A model generated the notes under the pieces. The model had not been told where the DNA came from and made no database searches. It saw only the letters and a list, made by a program, of their open reading frames with translations. Shown in pieces: positions 33,701 to 45,358 of a DNA stretch of 64,000 nucleotides. The translations under genes were made by a program, and so were the position numbers. How positions within the stretch are numbered: position 1 is the stretch's first letter; every line of letters starts with the position of its first letter. The stretch comes from Anodontia alba (Eukaryota > Mollusca > Bivalvia > Lucinida > Lucinidae): NCBI GenBank assembly GCA_964016985.1, contig OZ024826.1, positions 60,775,012-60,839,011 of the forward strand, given 5' to 3'.

Positions 33701-34377
33701 CTAAAAATGGCGTAGCCGAAGGTATTAATCACGTTAACTGATAAGTCTCATCGCTTTATGTTTAGGTGAGGATCCAAGTTCGGACTGCTAAAATTCTCAT
33801 ACATCGCTATCTGTCAAGCTTTTATAAAGTTTTATCATCGACACTCCCAAATGATTAATCTTTATCCTGCGGTCTGTAAGTATTTTTTGCTTTCAGTCGT
33901 TAGGCCTACTTGAGTGCATCACATGATCTCCTGAAACAAGACTTATCCATTAATTGTAGGTTTTCCAACAGGGGCAGGCTGGGGATGTACTTTGACACAA
34001 CCTTCATTCGTCTAATCAGTGAAATAATACCCTAAATCAGTTAGATTTCATCATTTTCTGATTTTCCGTTTTTACTGTCTCACCCTCATCCGATCAAAGG
34101 ATCCTGTGTCAATTATAAATGTATCTTAACAACCCTCGATAATGAATGCACATGTACACAATCGGTAGATGAAGTTACGCACAAAATCTAATTCTTCCTT
34201 ACAATACCCAAATTTAGCGCTAATCTGTTGCACTCATTTATATGTTAAACAAATCTAGGTCACGTTACACGCCATAACCTGATGGCTGATCCGCTACATT
34301 GTCAATTGTTACGTAAAATGTGCGAGTGTGAATAATATTGGTAAAAAAAAGAAAAGAAAATAAATAATTGTTTCTCT

Positions 34378-34980
34378 GGCTAAGGTACCCCGCCCTAATA
34401 CACAGATCAGAAGAAAATGCAGCAAGATATGGGTTAATAAATAGAACATTGGCTGCTTAAAAAACAGTTCTGCAACAAGAAACGGGAACCAGAGTTTATT
34501 GTGTCCAAGTTTAAAAATTTAGGAAAATTATTAGGAAATTCTGAAAAAAGGAAGTACCCGTAATTAACTCTTTCACTGCCACAGGCGATAATTATAGGCT
34601 TTTACAAACAGCAGAGATCCAGATGAGACGGCTCATCGGGATCTACGCTGTTTGACATTCAGTCTTTCAACTTCATATATACGATGGTTTGTTAAAAAAA
34701 AGCAGACGACAAATGTCGCCTGAAATTTGGCACCGAAAGAGTTAAAAAAAAAAAAACAACAGAATATAAATTGGATGTTATGTGACAGAATGCTTGCTTA
34801 GGTACCCCTTCCTAATACAAAGATCAGAAGAAAATGCAGCAAGATATGGGTTAATAAATAGAACATTAGCTGCTTAAAAAAGTTCTGCAACAAGAAAAGG
34901 GAACCAGAGTTTATTGTGTCGAAGTTTAAAATTTAGGAAAATTATTAGGAAATTCAAAAAAAAAAAAAAATATCCGTAAT
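34378..34980 (+). repeat. Tandem duplication of about 186 bp with MITE-H inserted
   Basis: 34378-34563 and 34795-34980 share GGTACCCC, CTAATACA, GATCAGAAGAAAATGCAGCA, AGATATGGGTTAATAAATAG and CAGAGTTTATTGTGTC. MITE-H sits at the TTAA right after the first copy (ACCCGTAATTAA, compare TATCCGTAATTAGAAC in the second). Confidence 0.88.
34564..34745 (-). mobile_element. MITE-H copy 2 (TTAA ends)
   Basis: TTAACTCTTTCACTGCCACA to GGCACCGAAAGAGTTAA, with the hairpin region GATCCAGATGAGACGGCTCA. About 182 bp; a single-unit form. Confidence 0.85.
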
Positions 34981-35389
34981 TAGAACAAAAACAAATATAT
35001 ATATTTGTTTTTAAACAATAAAGATTGATAGCTTTGCGTTCCTCTTAAACTGCAGTTATAGACTTTATGACGTTCCTAGATAGAAGGTCGATGCCTGAAT
35101 TATCTTTGATCTGACTCTCAGTGGTCCTTACTTGAGATTTCTTAGGAGGTCTGGCTGTCAGTGTCTGAAGTCCACGAGCACTCATCCTTGTTTTCATGGT
35201 TCTGTAATTGTGGCACTTTTTGATATCGATTTTGGATTTCTTGACATGGGGTGAGTGGGGTCATTTTGGCTTACAAACTGGGTATGACCAGGTTAGTCAT
35301 ATGCGTTTTTGATGTTGCCACATATATTAACTCCCCTGAGCCGATTTGTCTCATAGGTGAGCTTATATTATAGTAGAGGCATTTATCCA

Positions 35390-36770
35390 TCGTCCGCCGC
35401 TCGTCCGTCCACATTTTCAAACGACTTCTCCTCTGAAGCCGTGGGCCATTTCTTCCGTTATTTCACATATAGCTTCTGTAGGCAAGGGGGGAGGGAGACA
35501 AATTATATTGTTTTTGTTTCAATCGGTTAAGAACCCTGGTTGCTATGGCAACTTACAGTTGTCATCGACCTTTAAAGGGAAAAGTGGAAATCGTCATCTA
35601 TTGCTGTCTCAGTGCAGATATTTTGACAAAACTTTTATAGAAATGTTCTTGTCCTATATGTTACATACGTATTTTGTCCAAACCACTGAATGTGATTACT
35701 TGCCACGGCAACGGAAATGTTAAATTTGTGAAAAACAATATTCAAAAAACTTTTCCTCAGAAACCGTAATTATGAAGCTAAATCTTTCAAGAAATGTTCA
35801 TAATATTAGCCTCTACAAAAATAAAATTAGCCTCTACAAAAAAATTGTTCTTTATTACTGTTGCCTTAATACTTTCGTTGCTATAGCAACTGAAGATTTC
35901 CACAGGCTTATAGTGGGAAAAGTGAAAGTAGGTCTTTTTTCTATCTCATTGGAGATATTTTGACAAAAGTTTTACAAAAATGTTCCTTCAGAAGTCCTCT
36001 GTTATAAGTCATATGTTACATATGAAGTTTGTCCAATCCCTGAATTTGATGTTGTCATGGCAACGGAAACGTGAAATTTGCAAAATGATATATAAAAAAA
36101 AATCTTTTCTTCAGAAGCCATCAGGGGAATGAAGCTGAAACTTTCGAGAAATGTTCTTAATATAAGCTTCTACAAAAAAAAAAAAACTTGTTGCTACGGT
36201 CGCGTGCATTCGTTACTGTGGCAACTTAAAGCTTCCATAGTCTTATAATGGGAAAATTTAAAGTAGGCCTTTTTTTACTATTTCATTGCAGATATTTTGA
36301 CAAAAGCTTTAGAGAAATGTTCTTTCATTAGTCTTCTAGGAAACATATTTGTTCAAGCAGCTGAATTGAATTGCTTACCATGGTAACCAAAAAAGGAAAC
36401 ATAAATAAAAAAAAATATCTAAAAAAAAAAATCATCCCCTCAGAAGTCATAAGGATGGTGAAGTTGATATTTTACAGAAATGTTTATAATATTTCCCTCT
36501 ACAAACATAGTGCTTTATATTGCCATTGTTAATATGGTTTCGTCGCAAAGGCTACTTAAATTTTCCATAGAGGTATAATGGCAAAAGTGAAAGTAGGCCA
36601 TTTTTTTACCTTACTGCAGATATTTTGACAAAAGTTTTACATAAATGTTCCTTGAGTAGTCGTTTGCCAAACATATGAGTTGTGCTCAAACAGCTGAATT
36701 GTTGCCATGATAGCTAAAATTGTGAAAAATAGGGTGGAGTTAAATTTTGCAGAATAATTCGAATTTATTA
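35390..36770 (+). repeat. About 335-bp tandem repeat, four units, with X-box-like palindromes
   Basis: Units share GCAACTTA-AG, TTATA-TGGGAAAA-TGAAAGTAGG, CAGATATTTTGACAAAA, AGAAATGTTC, CATATGTTACAT, TTTGTCCAA, ATGGCAAC-GAAA, TTTTC-TCAGAAGCC and GCTTCTACAAAAA. First X-box-like sites are at 35539, 35877 and 36212 (steps 338 and 335); second sites at 35699, 36051, 36374 and 36701. Confidence 0.85.
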
Positions 36771-37029
36771 CTTTTTACACCAGTTCAGTCAGGTGAACGT
36801 TGTGGCCCATGGCCTCTGGTTGATAACTGCGAATAATTAGTGATCGCTTTTGATTTTCCAAAATAAAATACAATCAATTTTGATTACCAAGAACACATAT
36901 CAGTGTTACAAGAATCTCGTATAATATATCATAGTTGATTACAATATTGTATAATTGATTATAATCTGGTTTGATTTACCAGAATGTTATCAACGACTGG
37001 TAATATGTTTGATACTCGTGTTTCTTTTT

Positions 37030-37056
37030 TTCTTTTTTTTTTTTTTTTTTTTTTTT
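37030..37056 (+). repeat. Poly-T run
   Basis: A T run after TTTCTTTTTTTC. Similar mononucleotide runs (not all listed) occur at 32822-32855, 43130-43160, 47109-47141, 51813-51841, 53338-53358, 58746-58773 and 61091-61136. Confidence 0.9.
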
Positions 37057-37618
37057 CAGTTTATTTTGTTTCTTTCATAGAAGTTAAGGTCTGCGCAAGG
37101 TATAATTAACTTTTTATGGATATTCAAACTTTGCAAAACATTTAGTTTAATCGATTTAACAACTTCTCAGGCTGCTGGTTTTGTCGGGCATTAAAATAGT
37201 ACAAAACAGATGGAATAGATATGAAGAAGTCTGCCAAACTCTTTGATGATATCATTTTTCCTGCCGTGCAACTGCAAATTTGCTGGCACAGGTTTTTATT
37301 TCTGCAGAACTTTATTCTCAGTTATTACTGCATTACTTAAGTATAAGTACCGAAAGCTGCAAAACATATTGAACCAGTCCGTTTCACTTGTGAAAGAACA
37401 TACAAACGTGCAATTCTAACAGAAACTTTGTGATATCGTTATGGGAACAGCATAGATCAGTTTGCTCAGTCACACGGGTTACATACGTAGTACTGATACA
37501 CGATTTTGCATGTTACAAACATTTGATCAGCTCTTTGCTATGTCTCAATTATATATCCATGAAAATTTAAGGAGAATCCGACCACTGGTTCACAAGATAT
37601 TGTGCAGACAAGAAAGTG

Positions 37619-37740
37619 ACGCCGACGCCAACGCTAACGCCAACACCGACCTCAACGCCGACGCCGCCGGTATTTGCACCAAAATCAATATGCCCACCTT
37701 CCCCCCTCCCCGCCCCCACCCTCCCCCCTCCACCTCCCCT
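37619..37740 (+). repeat. Hexanucleotide-like GACGCC/AACGCC tract and C-rich tract
   Basis: 37619-37668 is a run of (G/A)ACGCC/AACACC-like units; 37693-37740 is a C-rich pyrimidine tract. Both give low-complexity ORFs. Confidence 0.7.
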
Positions 37741-38305
37741 TAGGTGGCATGACATAATTATTTCTCAGGTTTAACACAGAACCAAACAAAAAAAAAAAAA
37801 AAAAAAAAAAAACATTTACCTATTTTATATATTCAGACTTCAGCACCCTCAACCAATTCACCTTTTTATATTGTAAAACGTGGGATCAGGGATTAAGATT
37901 TGAAGGAATTCAGGTGATGATTGTAAGGGTGCGTTTTGTGTTCCCTGACCGCACTGCACATGTACTCAGGACTTGGTACGGAAGATCGCACACATGTTCA
38001 CATGATGCAGCTTACATTTAGTGATCTAAACCGAAATATTTGTTAATTTTTAGTTACATTCTTGAAATATGGCAGAAGTTGAGAGTGACAGTGAGCGAAG
38101 ATCCGCGGTGGACAATTGGCTTTGATCTTCAAGATAAGAATATCGTACTTATGGCTTTTCCACATGCTATAAAAACAAATATAGATCGCCGCGCTTTGCC
38201 CACTGGGTGTCGTTCTGTCTGCATTAATGATACTGGGCGTAAGTGATATCTTCTTCCAGTATAGTGCATGACCTTCTCTGAAGCACTGGCGCATTGTACG
38301 GGATA

Positions 38306-38480
38306 TTATACCGTACATACCCTAAATATCTGAATACCTAAGCTCTTTACCATACTTTACCTAACACTTTTATCCTTGTTGACCAAAATCCGTTGGATGA
38401 GTGACAAATGATTAGACCCTGATAAGATGCTACGTTCTGTGGCGTCTGATCTGGGTCTATATTATTTGCTCAGGTTTGTC
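38306..38480 (+). mobile_element. MITE-I copy
   Basis: Starts ATACCGTACATACCCTAAAT, runs through CTTTACCATACTTTACC and has a hairpin CCTGATAAGATGC-ACGTTC with GGCGTCTGATCTGGG, then TTTGCTCAGG. Related copies: about 2937-3108 (reversed), 50603-51035 (split) and core-only forms near 61474 and 63108. Confidence 0.6.
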
Positions 38481-38879
38481 AGTCCCAAACGTAACGGGTA
38501 ATTACGGTACCTTTAGTATCATAAACAAGGGACAAACGCTCAATGCAATCTGTTCTGCTTTAGCAGAGCGTCCTCTTCTACGGTATCCAGTCTTTGCCCG
38601 AGCGAGCAGCGAACGTGAAATATGTAAGGCCCTTATCACTTTGCGCTTCTGCACAGTCTGACCAGGGTTTTTGGACTTTGCATAATACTAAAGGCCATTT
38701 TTTGCGTTAAGAGGCATAACATTCCATATTCAATACGATTTAATTATGTTTCTTTGGGGCCAGTTTCATCTGTTAAGCGGACATCAATCATGAGATAAAT
38801 TAATCTGAAGTGACAGTGGTCGTAATCTTTCATATGTTGCTTCGGTCATCTGGTCATCTCAAATGATATGAGCCATAAC

Positions 38880-39051
38880 GTCAGAAATCGTACCTCTCGA
38901 CGTGCGTCCTGCGAAGATTCAGATCAGCCTGCGCATTCGCGCAGGCTGATCAGATCTTCACTGGACGCATTTTGGACAGACAATGATGCAAAGTTTCTTC
39001 ATGCGGACAACAAAGACTGGTCAGCTTGCACGGAGCTACGTTTTTCCTGAC
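38880..39051 (+). mobile_element. MITE-J copy, best preserved
   Basis: Imperfect inverted ends CGTCAGAAATCGTACCTC and GGAGCTACGTTTTTCCTGAC. Inside is a strong hairpin GATCAGCCTGCGCATTCGCG / CAGGCTGATC, then ATCTTCACTGGACGCATTTT. Confidence 0.7.
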
Positions 39052-39055
39052 ATAG

Positions 39056-40294
39056 CGGCTGATACTGGTTACACATACAGATACACGTACATGTATCAGA
39101 TAAAATATACTCGTGGGTCGAGGGAAGGGTGGGTTTGGACGGTTGACGCCATTTTACCACAGGATTTCGATGTATGTGCTGCAACGTATGATACGTATGT
39201 GCTATCGAATGAGGGATAAACGAGAACCCTTGCCGTACTGTGGATGTACAAGCTGATCTGAGTCTTTGCTGGTCACTCTTATTGTAGGTTTCGTCGTGCG
39301 CTGACTGAACTGGCAAGATATTTTTACTTAGTCTATTAATGGTAATTAAAAAATGCACATCTGCTTACACCTGTAACAACGTTGTTCTATTTTCACTATT
39401 AGACAAACAAATGGCGTGCGGGAAAAAAGCGTTACCACAGCAGCACGACAATTAACAAGAATATTCGAAAGTTTTAACTTTGCATACAGATATACAGATG
39501 CATGTTTTTTCTGTCATAATTATTTCAACATTTCAATCTATTGCATGTGTCCCGAAAAGCATGCATTAAAATACCTTGTATAACTTACAGTAATAAGTCG
39601 ACCTATACAACGGTCTTCATTTTCTTTGTCTGCTTAAGAAAAAAGCAACTCGGAAATACCAGGAATAAATCCTACAAAACCGTTTCCTATTTTTTCCCTT
39701 TCCGATTTTTTGCTTTCTTTTTTTCTGCTGAACTGACTTGCCTGCAGCAGTATGTATTTCCCGCTGTTCTTTGGATAAAAAATGTTGACTTCTGAAGTTT
39801 GCATACGACTGATTGTTAAACAACTAATTTTAACTTGTTTTCTGAGGTAACCGATTTGCTATAATAACAGCTATTATATACTCGTTGCATTTGAACCATT
39901 TAGGCCGAAGTCTCTTCTGGTGGTTCTCCCCGAGGTCACCATTAACCTAGTAGTAGTTCGTCTGTTTTATATGGCTGTTCTACAAGATTGATGGCTCCTA
40001 CAACGTTTATGTGACATTCTTAACTCCTTGGTTTTAAACTTATTTTACCATTTAAACGTATCCTGTGGATAAAATTGAGTCTTTTGCTGCCTTTATATGA
40101 CTTGTCTTAAATTGTTTTCCAAAGTAACCACTTTGCTATAACAGTGACAATAGCCGTATACAAATTAAACCACTAGGTCGCAGTCTTTCCGGAAGGTTTT
40201 CCCCGCGGGCCTACTTAGGGAAAGTTTTCTAATGTAACGTTTGTTAAATAATAGTATTGATACCTTCACAACATACAAAGGCAGTTAGAGATCA
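39056..40294. other. Unassigned sequence
   Basis: A weak direct repeat is visible: CCGATTTGCTATAATAACAG (39850) and ACCACTTTGCTATAACAG (40128) in similar surroundings. No gene seen. Confidence 0.4.
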
Positions 40295-40538
40295 GGGCCC
40301 AGTTGTTCAAAACTAACGATGTCGTTAGTTAACGATTCGTTAAAATTTACATCGAGTGATACCCAAATATGCTGAAATTTTTTGCTGAAAAAATGTGAGT
40401 AGCTTTTGCACTGCAAAAGCTACCCACATTTTTTCAGCAAAAAATATCAGAATATTGTATATTGAATCCACTAAAACAGTTAACGAAATGACCCTTAACG
40501 AGCTCGTTAAGCTAACGACGCTTTGAACAACTGGGCCC
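40295..40538. mobile_element. MITE-D copy 2
   Basis: GGGCCCAGTTGTTCAAAACT to TTTGAACAACTGGGCCC, with subterminal GTTAACGA modules and a central palindrome of about 70 bp with one mismatch. Confidence 0.9.
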
Positions 40539-40734
40539 ACATTTTTTAATTTACATATCAATACCTAAATTGAAATGTACACTTTTAGCTACAGCTCAAG
40601 ATTAGCCAATTGTTTAAAATACTGATATTTTTTTTCAGATTTCTTCACAAACACATATGTTGTGGGTACACATAAGAGGCGCTTGCGTCAAATTCTTTCG
40701 CTAGCAGTTAAAAGCAGGGCTGTTCAATAAAAGG

Positions 40735-40970
40735 CATATACATAAACGTCAAAAAGATTACCTTTGGAAACAAAGAACACTACAGATAAGAAAATGCGAG
40801 TCTGGGTTTTATTGAGACTCTTCATAAGCAGTAATGGAGTTTGCAACACTGCTTACGCCCTCTAGCGTATGCATGAGCAGAACTCCATTTTCAAAGATTC
40901 CACAATGGGCCCAGTGATCCCAAAGGAAATGAAATATAATCTGCACTATGGTAAATCCTGAGTTCAGAAA
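40735..40970 (+). repeat. Interspersed repeat L copy
   Basis: AACGTCAAAAAGATT, TTTTATTGAGACTCTTCATA, AGCAGTAATGGAGTTTGCAA, GAGCAGAACTCCA, CCCAGTGATC-CAAAGGAAAT. Nearly the same order as 55147-55400. Confidence 0.75.
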
Positions 40971-41024
40971 CCAACAGAGAGATCTATTTGTGTGCCTGTT
41001 ATTGGCAGGTAGAGATTACCGGTG

Positions 41025-41240
41025 AAATCATTGACTCCGCCATTGGAGACAATTTTTATTACTTCCTGTTTGTATTACCGCACGACAAGCCCTTTCTGAG
41101 AAGGTGTCTATTCTGAAAGGAAAGGATTTGCTCCCAATGGGAGTATATCATTTTCTGTTATTGCACATCCTTCTTCAAAAGTGAGGCAAGAACCATTTTC
41201 ACAGAGTTGCTATCTTGAAAGTGTTACTTTTTCTTTATGA
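41025..41240 (+). mobile_element. MITE-B copy 7
   Basis: Family order is intact: GAGACAATTTTTATTACTTC, GAAAGGATTTGCTCCCAATG, GGGAG, CTTCAAAAGTGAGGCAAGAA, TCACAGAGTTGC. The hairpin's right arm is diverged. Confidence 0.65.
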
Positions 41241-41269
41241 ATGCTTAGCACTCTGGGTAAAATTTTCAG

Positions 41270-41457
41270 AGGACGACATCTTGAAATGTTTTTTTCTTAT
41301 TTTTCCCGGATAACAGAATTTGACAGTCCGTGCAAAGTTTCTCCAAGAGAGACAGTTCGCATGAAATGTCATATCCTGCTTTCTGGGAAAAACTACGAAA
41401 AACTATCACCAACTTGTCCTCTACTCAATTAGCCCAGAGAGTGGTAAAAGTTAATTT
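41270..41457 (+). repeat. Repeat O copy
   Basis: CTGCTTTCTGGGAAAAACTA, TCACCAACTTGTCCTC and the end GAGTGGTAAAAGTTAA match the right half of 62634-62983. Confidence 0.5.
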
Positions 41458-41767
41458 AATTACTAAAACAACGTCATAATCCACATTAGATAAAATTCTT
41501 TGGGACTGCGCCGTAGTCATGATACTAATACGAATACTAGAGATGATATGAGGTTTGGCTATTCTTCCGAGAACTCTGAAAAAAAGTAATGAGACTAGAC
41601 ATATCTGTGATTATCTATTAAATTTAAAAGTGTTGCGATACATGTTTATCACCTTTCACCCTACGCTTCTATATTCCCTACATTGCCATAGGGAATTGTA
41701 CTGAAATATTTCATGCGCTCTCATTTTCTATTTTCTTTACGGAAAAAGACCATTTTACATTCTAATA

Positions 41768-42083
41768 CAGTCGACTCTCGTTATCTCGACCTCGCTTATC
41801 TCGAATAACCGCTTATCTCGAAGTGAAATTCTGGTCCCTGTTTTAACATGGAAATCTAAGAACAGGTAACAAAATATTGTGGAAAAAAGGGAGCAATTTC
41901 TCCTCTTTTCCATAATATTTCCATATATCTCTAACTTCAGGAGTCAAATTACATATTCATTTGTTAAAAGTAGTTGTTCGATTTATTGTTTTCCTCACTT
42001 CTGCAACACAGAAATTTCGAGGTACGGATATCTCGAAGTGTTTCAGCTAGTCCCTTGGAATTCGAGATAACGAGAGTCGACTG
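41768..42083 (-). mobile_element. MITE-F copy 2, TA-flanked
   Basis: CAGTCGACTCTCGTTATCTC at the left and its inverse at the right; TA on both sides. Internal order is reversed relative to 14127-14449, and the central palindrome is partly eroded. Confidence 0.88.
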
Positions 42084-42212
42084 TATTTCAATTACAGGAT
42101 TAATTGAGCCTCAGCGTGAGAAAACGTATCTTAGGACGTATATTCGCCCTCAGTATTTGCCCAGCCAAGTTTCAATCAGACAGAATCCTCACTCGGCGCA
42201 TTCTAGCCAACG

Positions 42213-42479
42213 CATCACGAAAACATACCTATATAATTTTGACCCCCTTTTATATAGAAAAACTTGGGTTTACAGGGGTATACATTATATTTCTTATTTC
42301 TGCTCAAAAACATAGATTCTGGGTAGTCGTTAGAACCGCCTCGCCGAGGCGGTTCTAACGAGTACCCACCATCTATGTTTTGAACAGAAATATGAAAAAT
42401 ATCAGTTTTTATCTGAAAATTGTCAGATTTTGGAGGTGATTTTTTTTATATATATTTGAATAGGCGTGTTTTCGTAATG
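42213..42479 (+). mobile_element. MITE-A copy 8
   Basis: CATCACGAAAACATACCTAT to TTTTCGTAATG. The small left hairpin has a deletion (GACCCCCTTTTATATAG); the central palindrome is nearly perfect. Confidence 0.88.
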
Positions 42480-43125
42480 GATGCAGTTTCTTCATGCGGA
42501 CTACGAAAACTAATCAGACTGCGCCTCCAGCTGATTCGAGTCTTCCTTGGACGGACATGTGAGAAGGTATGTTCTCTCAGGTTCTGCTCAATGTGATCCA
42601 TGCCAAGTGAAAATGTGTCTTCAAGACATGTTGCACAGCGGGTGATTATAACTTCAACGTGAATGCCACTATTTTCAGCTGATCTGCCATAAGAAATCAG
42701 CAAAAACAGTAATTATACCAACTGTCCGATAGCTGACCCTAAAAGCCAATACTAACACTTATTTAATAACATTGTTTGATTCTTAAGGGCAATCCTGTTC
42801 TTTTGTTGATTTACAATTTTGATAACACCATGCAATATTTGTGGTTTGCCGTGGGAAAACGGATCAGTGCTACATTTAGTGAACTGTCCAAACTGCCTTC
42901 AGCAAGCAACTATCAGATCATGAACTTCGCAAAGAGTTAAAAGTGCCCTTATGTCATATGCAGGCAAGGAAGACATTGATCAGGGTGCGTATGAAATATA
43001 TGCTATGTCTTTGTTGCTCGCTTACAGAATCTATGAATATTTAAGAATATATCACGAAATATAGATGGCCCTGATCAGACTCGCTACTGTGCAGGTTCAT
43101 CTAGGCCTCATATGTTCGTTTGTGG

Positions 43126-43161
<36 letters not shown>

Positions 43162-43892
43162 AGTTGCAAATAAGGGCAGCCTTAGATTTTCAGCCCAGCA
43201 GTAAAGTCGCTAGCAGGAATAAGTGGACTTGAACCGCGCCATGTAAATATGCCTATGAGGCATATATGAACAGCGTAGATTAGCCTGTGCATCCGCGTCG
43301 TATGATAAGAGCACTCGCAGTCGACTTGCAAAAGCATCACATTAAAATAATTAATAGGCAACAAATGCCCTGATGAAACAACCGACCTGAGTCTGGTATG
43401 GGGCTTTACTGTTCGTATAAGGCATGCTTAATTTTTCATATTCAGTTTTAAATTAGTTTAAAAGAGGTGCATGCTGTTCAAGTGCATACCGATTTCGATA
43501 TCCTGGATTAACCAATTTTTATCCTGTGGATTCTTCCTTCTTGAACGTTTGGACTAATCCAATTAGTATTTAAATGGATGCATTGATTGAGAACTATAAT
43601 TTAAAATAAGCTTCCGCTTTCGTTCTTAGCCTAATTTTAGTATGAATGAAAATTGTAGTAGTGTTTCAGCTTACTTTCGAAATAAATATTTAATAAATCA
43701 AAATGATGCTTTACATCCATGCACGTTTCCAGTAGTCCATTTGCAAACAGTAGAGTCGCAGATCAAACGTGATGCGCATTCTGATCTTGGGCTCCTCCGT
43801 TTGCTAAAATCATAAATGGAGTAAATATTTGAACACAAAGAAGCAGAATTTCGTTTGGTGTTATCAATCCTCTTAATAATACCATTCCAATC
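42480..43892. other. Repeat fragments and unassigned sequence
   Basis: A MITE-J-like piece (TTTCTTCATGCGGACTACGA) follows MITE-A. A repeat U-like copy spans about 43257-43430. A long T run lies at 43130-43160. No gene. Confidence 0.4.
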
Positions 43893-44176
43893 CATAACGA
43901 AAACACGCCTATTCAAATATACTAAAAATTTTACCACAAAAACAAATGGAAATTTTCAGATAAAAAATTCTGATATTTTTCATATTTCTGCTCAAAACAA
44001 AGATTGTGGGTACTCGTTAGAACCGCCTTGATGAGGCGGTTCTAACGAGTACCCACAATCTATGTTTTTGAGCAGTAATAAGAAAAATAATGTATACCCC
44101 TATACATCCCCGTTTTACTATATATATATAGTGGGGTTAAAGGGGGTCAAAATTATATAGGCATGTTTTCGTGATG
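43893..44176 (-). mobile_element. MITE-A copy 9
   Basis: CATAACGAAAACACGCCTAT to TTTTCGTGATG; central palindrome around GAACCGCCTTGATGAGGCGG. Confidence 0.9.
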
Positions 44177-44498
44177 TAAAGTGTAATAAGTCTATTTTGT
44201 ATTTTCAGAAATTACTCAAGGGCTAATGGTCCAAATATTATGTCCTAAATTTAGTACATATTAGGCAATGTTTGACCTTGTATATTTTAAAAGGTCAGAA
44301 TATATATTACTAAATTCTAAGAATATAATGTTACAGTTAGATTACCATATTAGTGTACTTTGATTCCGTATTAACTTCTTAAATGATATTTTTGTATAAG
44401 AGAACATTACATAGTGTAACCGATGAGGTACATATTGGTAGAGTGATTCTCTTTTCCACGAAATTAAGCATAGTGCTTCGTGATTAGTACGTTAAGCA

Positions 44499-44729
44499 AT
44501 GCTGTTAATACCTGGAAGGGTGACCGAGATGCTTGACTTCGTTGAAGACCCGGCAAACGCTACAATAGGTAACATCAAGAGGACTTTAGAATCCATGAGG
44601 TGGTCGCGAGAAGACGGACACTTCTATGACTTCTGTATATCTCTATTAGGTCGTATTTGTAGATTTGGCAATTTTCTGTCATATCGTATGCTGTTGGTAC
44701 TGTTGTTAACAGTTCAAATGATTGTATAA
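44499..44729 (+). CDS. Weak candidate: unrecognised open frame, possible exon
   Basis: A 76-codon open frame whose first about 48 residues have varied, coding-like composition (VTEMLDFVEDPANATIGN, then IKRTLESMRW, then REDGHFYDFCISLLGR); the rest is hydrophobic. The helix-like pattern faintly recalls death-fold (CARD-like) segments, but no diagnostic motif is present. No strong acceptor or donor flanks it. It sits between MITE-A (43893-44176) and a SINE (44752-45325). It may be a decayed exon or chance. Confidence 0.13.
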   Translation: MLLIPGRVTEMLDFVEDPANATIGNIKRTLESMRWSREDGHFYDFCISLLGRICRFGNFLSYRMLLVLLLTVQMIV

Positions 44730-44751
44730 GCATAATGCCGTATAAAGATAG

Positions 44752-45325
44752 AATTTGTCTGGGTTGAGGCGTTACGGTCCAGTCAACTCAATAAGGTCAT
44801 GTCGAGCGCGGTCAGTTAACTTTCTCACACTGTTCCTGGACAGGCTTAGTCCTCTAAGCGGTACTGGTGAAGGTAAACATATTTTCATATTACCTGACAA
44901 TGGTCCTGCCTTTCCTATCACGAAATCTTGTCTATATAATTTTGACCCCCTTAAACCCCACCTTTATATAGTAAAACTGGGGTTTACAAGGGTAAGCATT
45001 AATTTTCGGATTTCTGCTCAAAACATAGACTGTGGGTACTCGTTAGAACCGCCTCGGTGAGGCGATTCTAACGAGTACCCACAATCTATGTTTTGAGCAG
45101 AAATATGAAAAATATCAGATTGTTTTCGTCTGAAAAGTTTCAATTTTTGGTGGTAAAATTTTCAGTATATCTGAATACGCATGTTTTCGTAATGCGGAAT
45201 CAGCGGAACGGATGAATGGCCATTTCATGATCAATATCCACGAAAGTTATGTGAACGCTTCAGGGTTCGACCTCGCGACCCCTGGATCTGCAGTCAGACG
45301 TGCTTCCGACTGCGCTATGGAGCCC
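44752..45325 (-). mobile_element. tRNA-headed SINE interrupted by MITE-A
   Basis: Minus-strand head begins GGGCTCCATAGCGCAGTCGG (A-box TAGCGCAGTCGG), then TCTGACTGCAGATCC (loop CTGCAGA, anticodon-like GCA) and a B-box-like GAGGTCGAACCC. The body resumes beyond the MITE with GAAAGGCAG, then GAGGACTAAGCCTGTCCAGG, CGCTCGACATGACC and a CCTCAACCCAGAC end. Without the 279-bp MITE it is about 295 bp, close to the 285-bp copy at 22875-23159. Confidence 0.78.
44916..45194 (+). mobile_element. MITE-A copy 10, nested in the SINE
   Basis: TATCACGAAATCTTGTCTAT to TTTTCGTAATG. Full three-hairpin organisation; the central palindrome has two mismatches. Confidence 0.9.
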
Positions 45326-45358
45326 TGCTAATAGATGGGGAGTGTTAAATATATTTAA

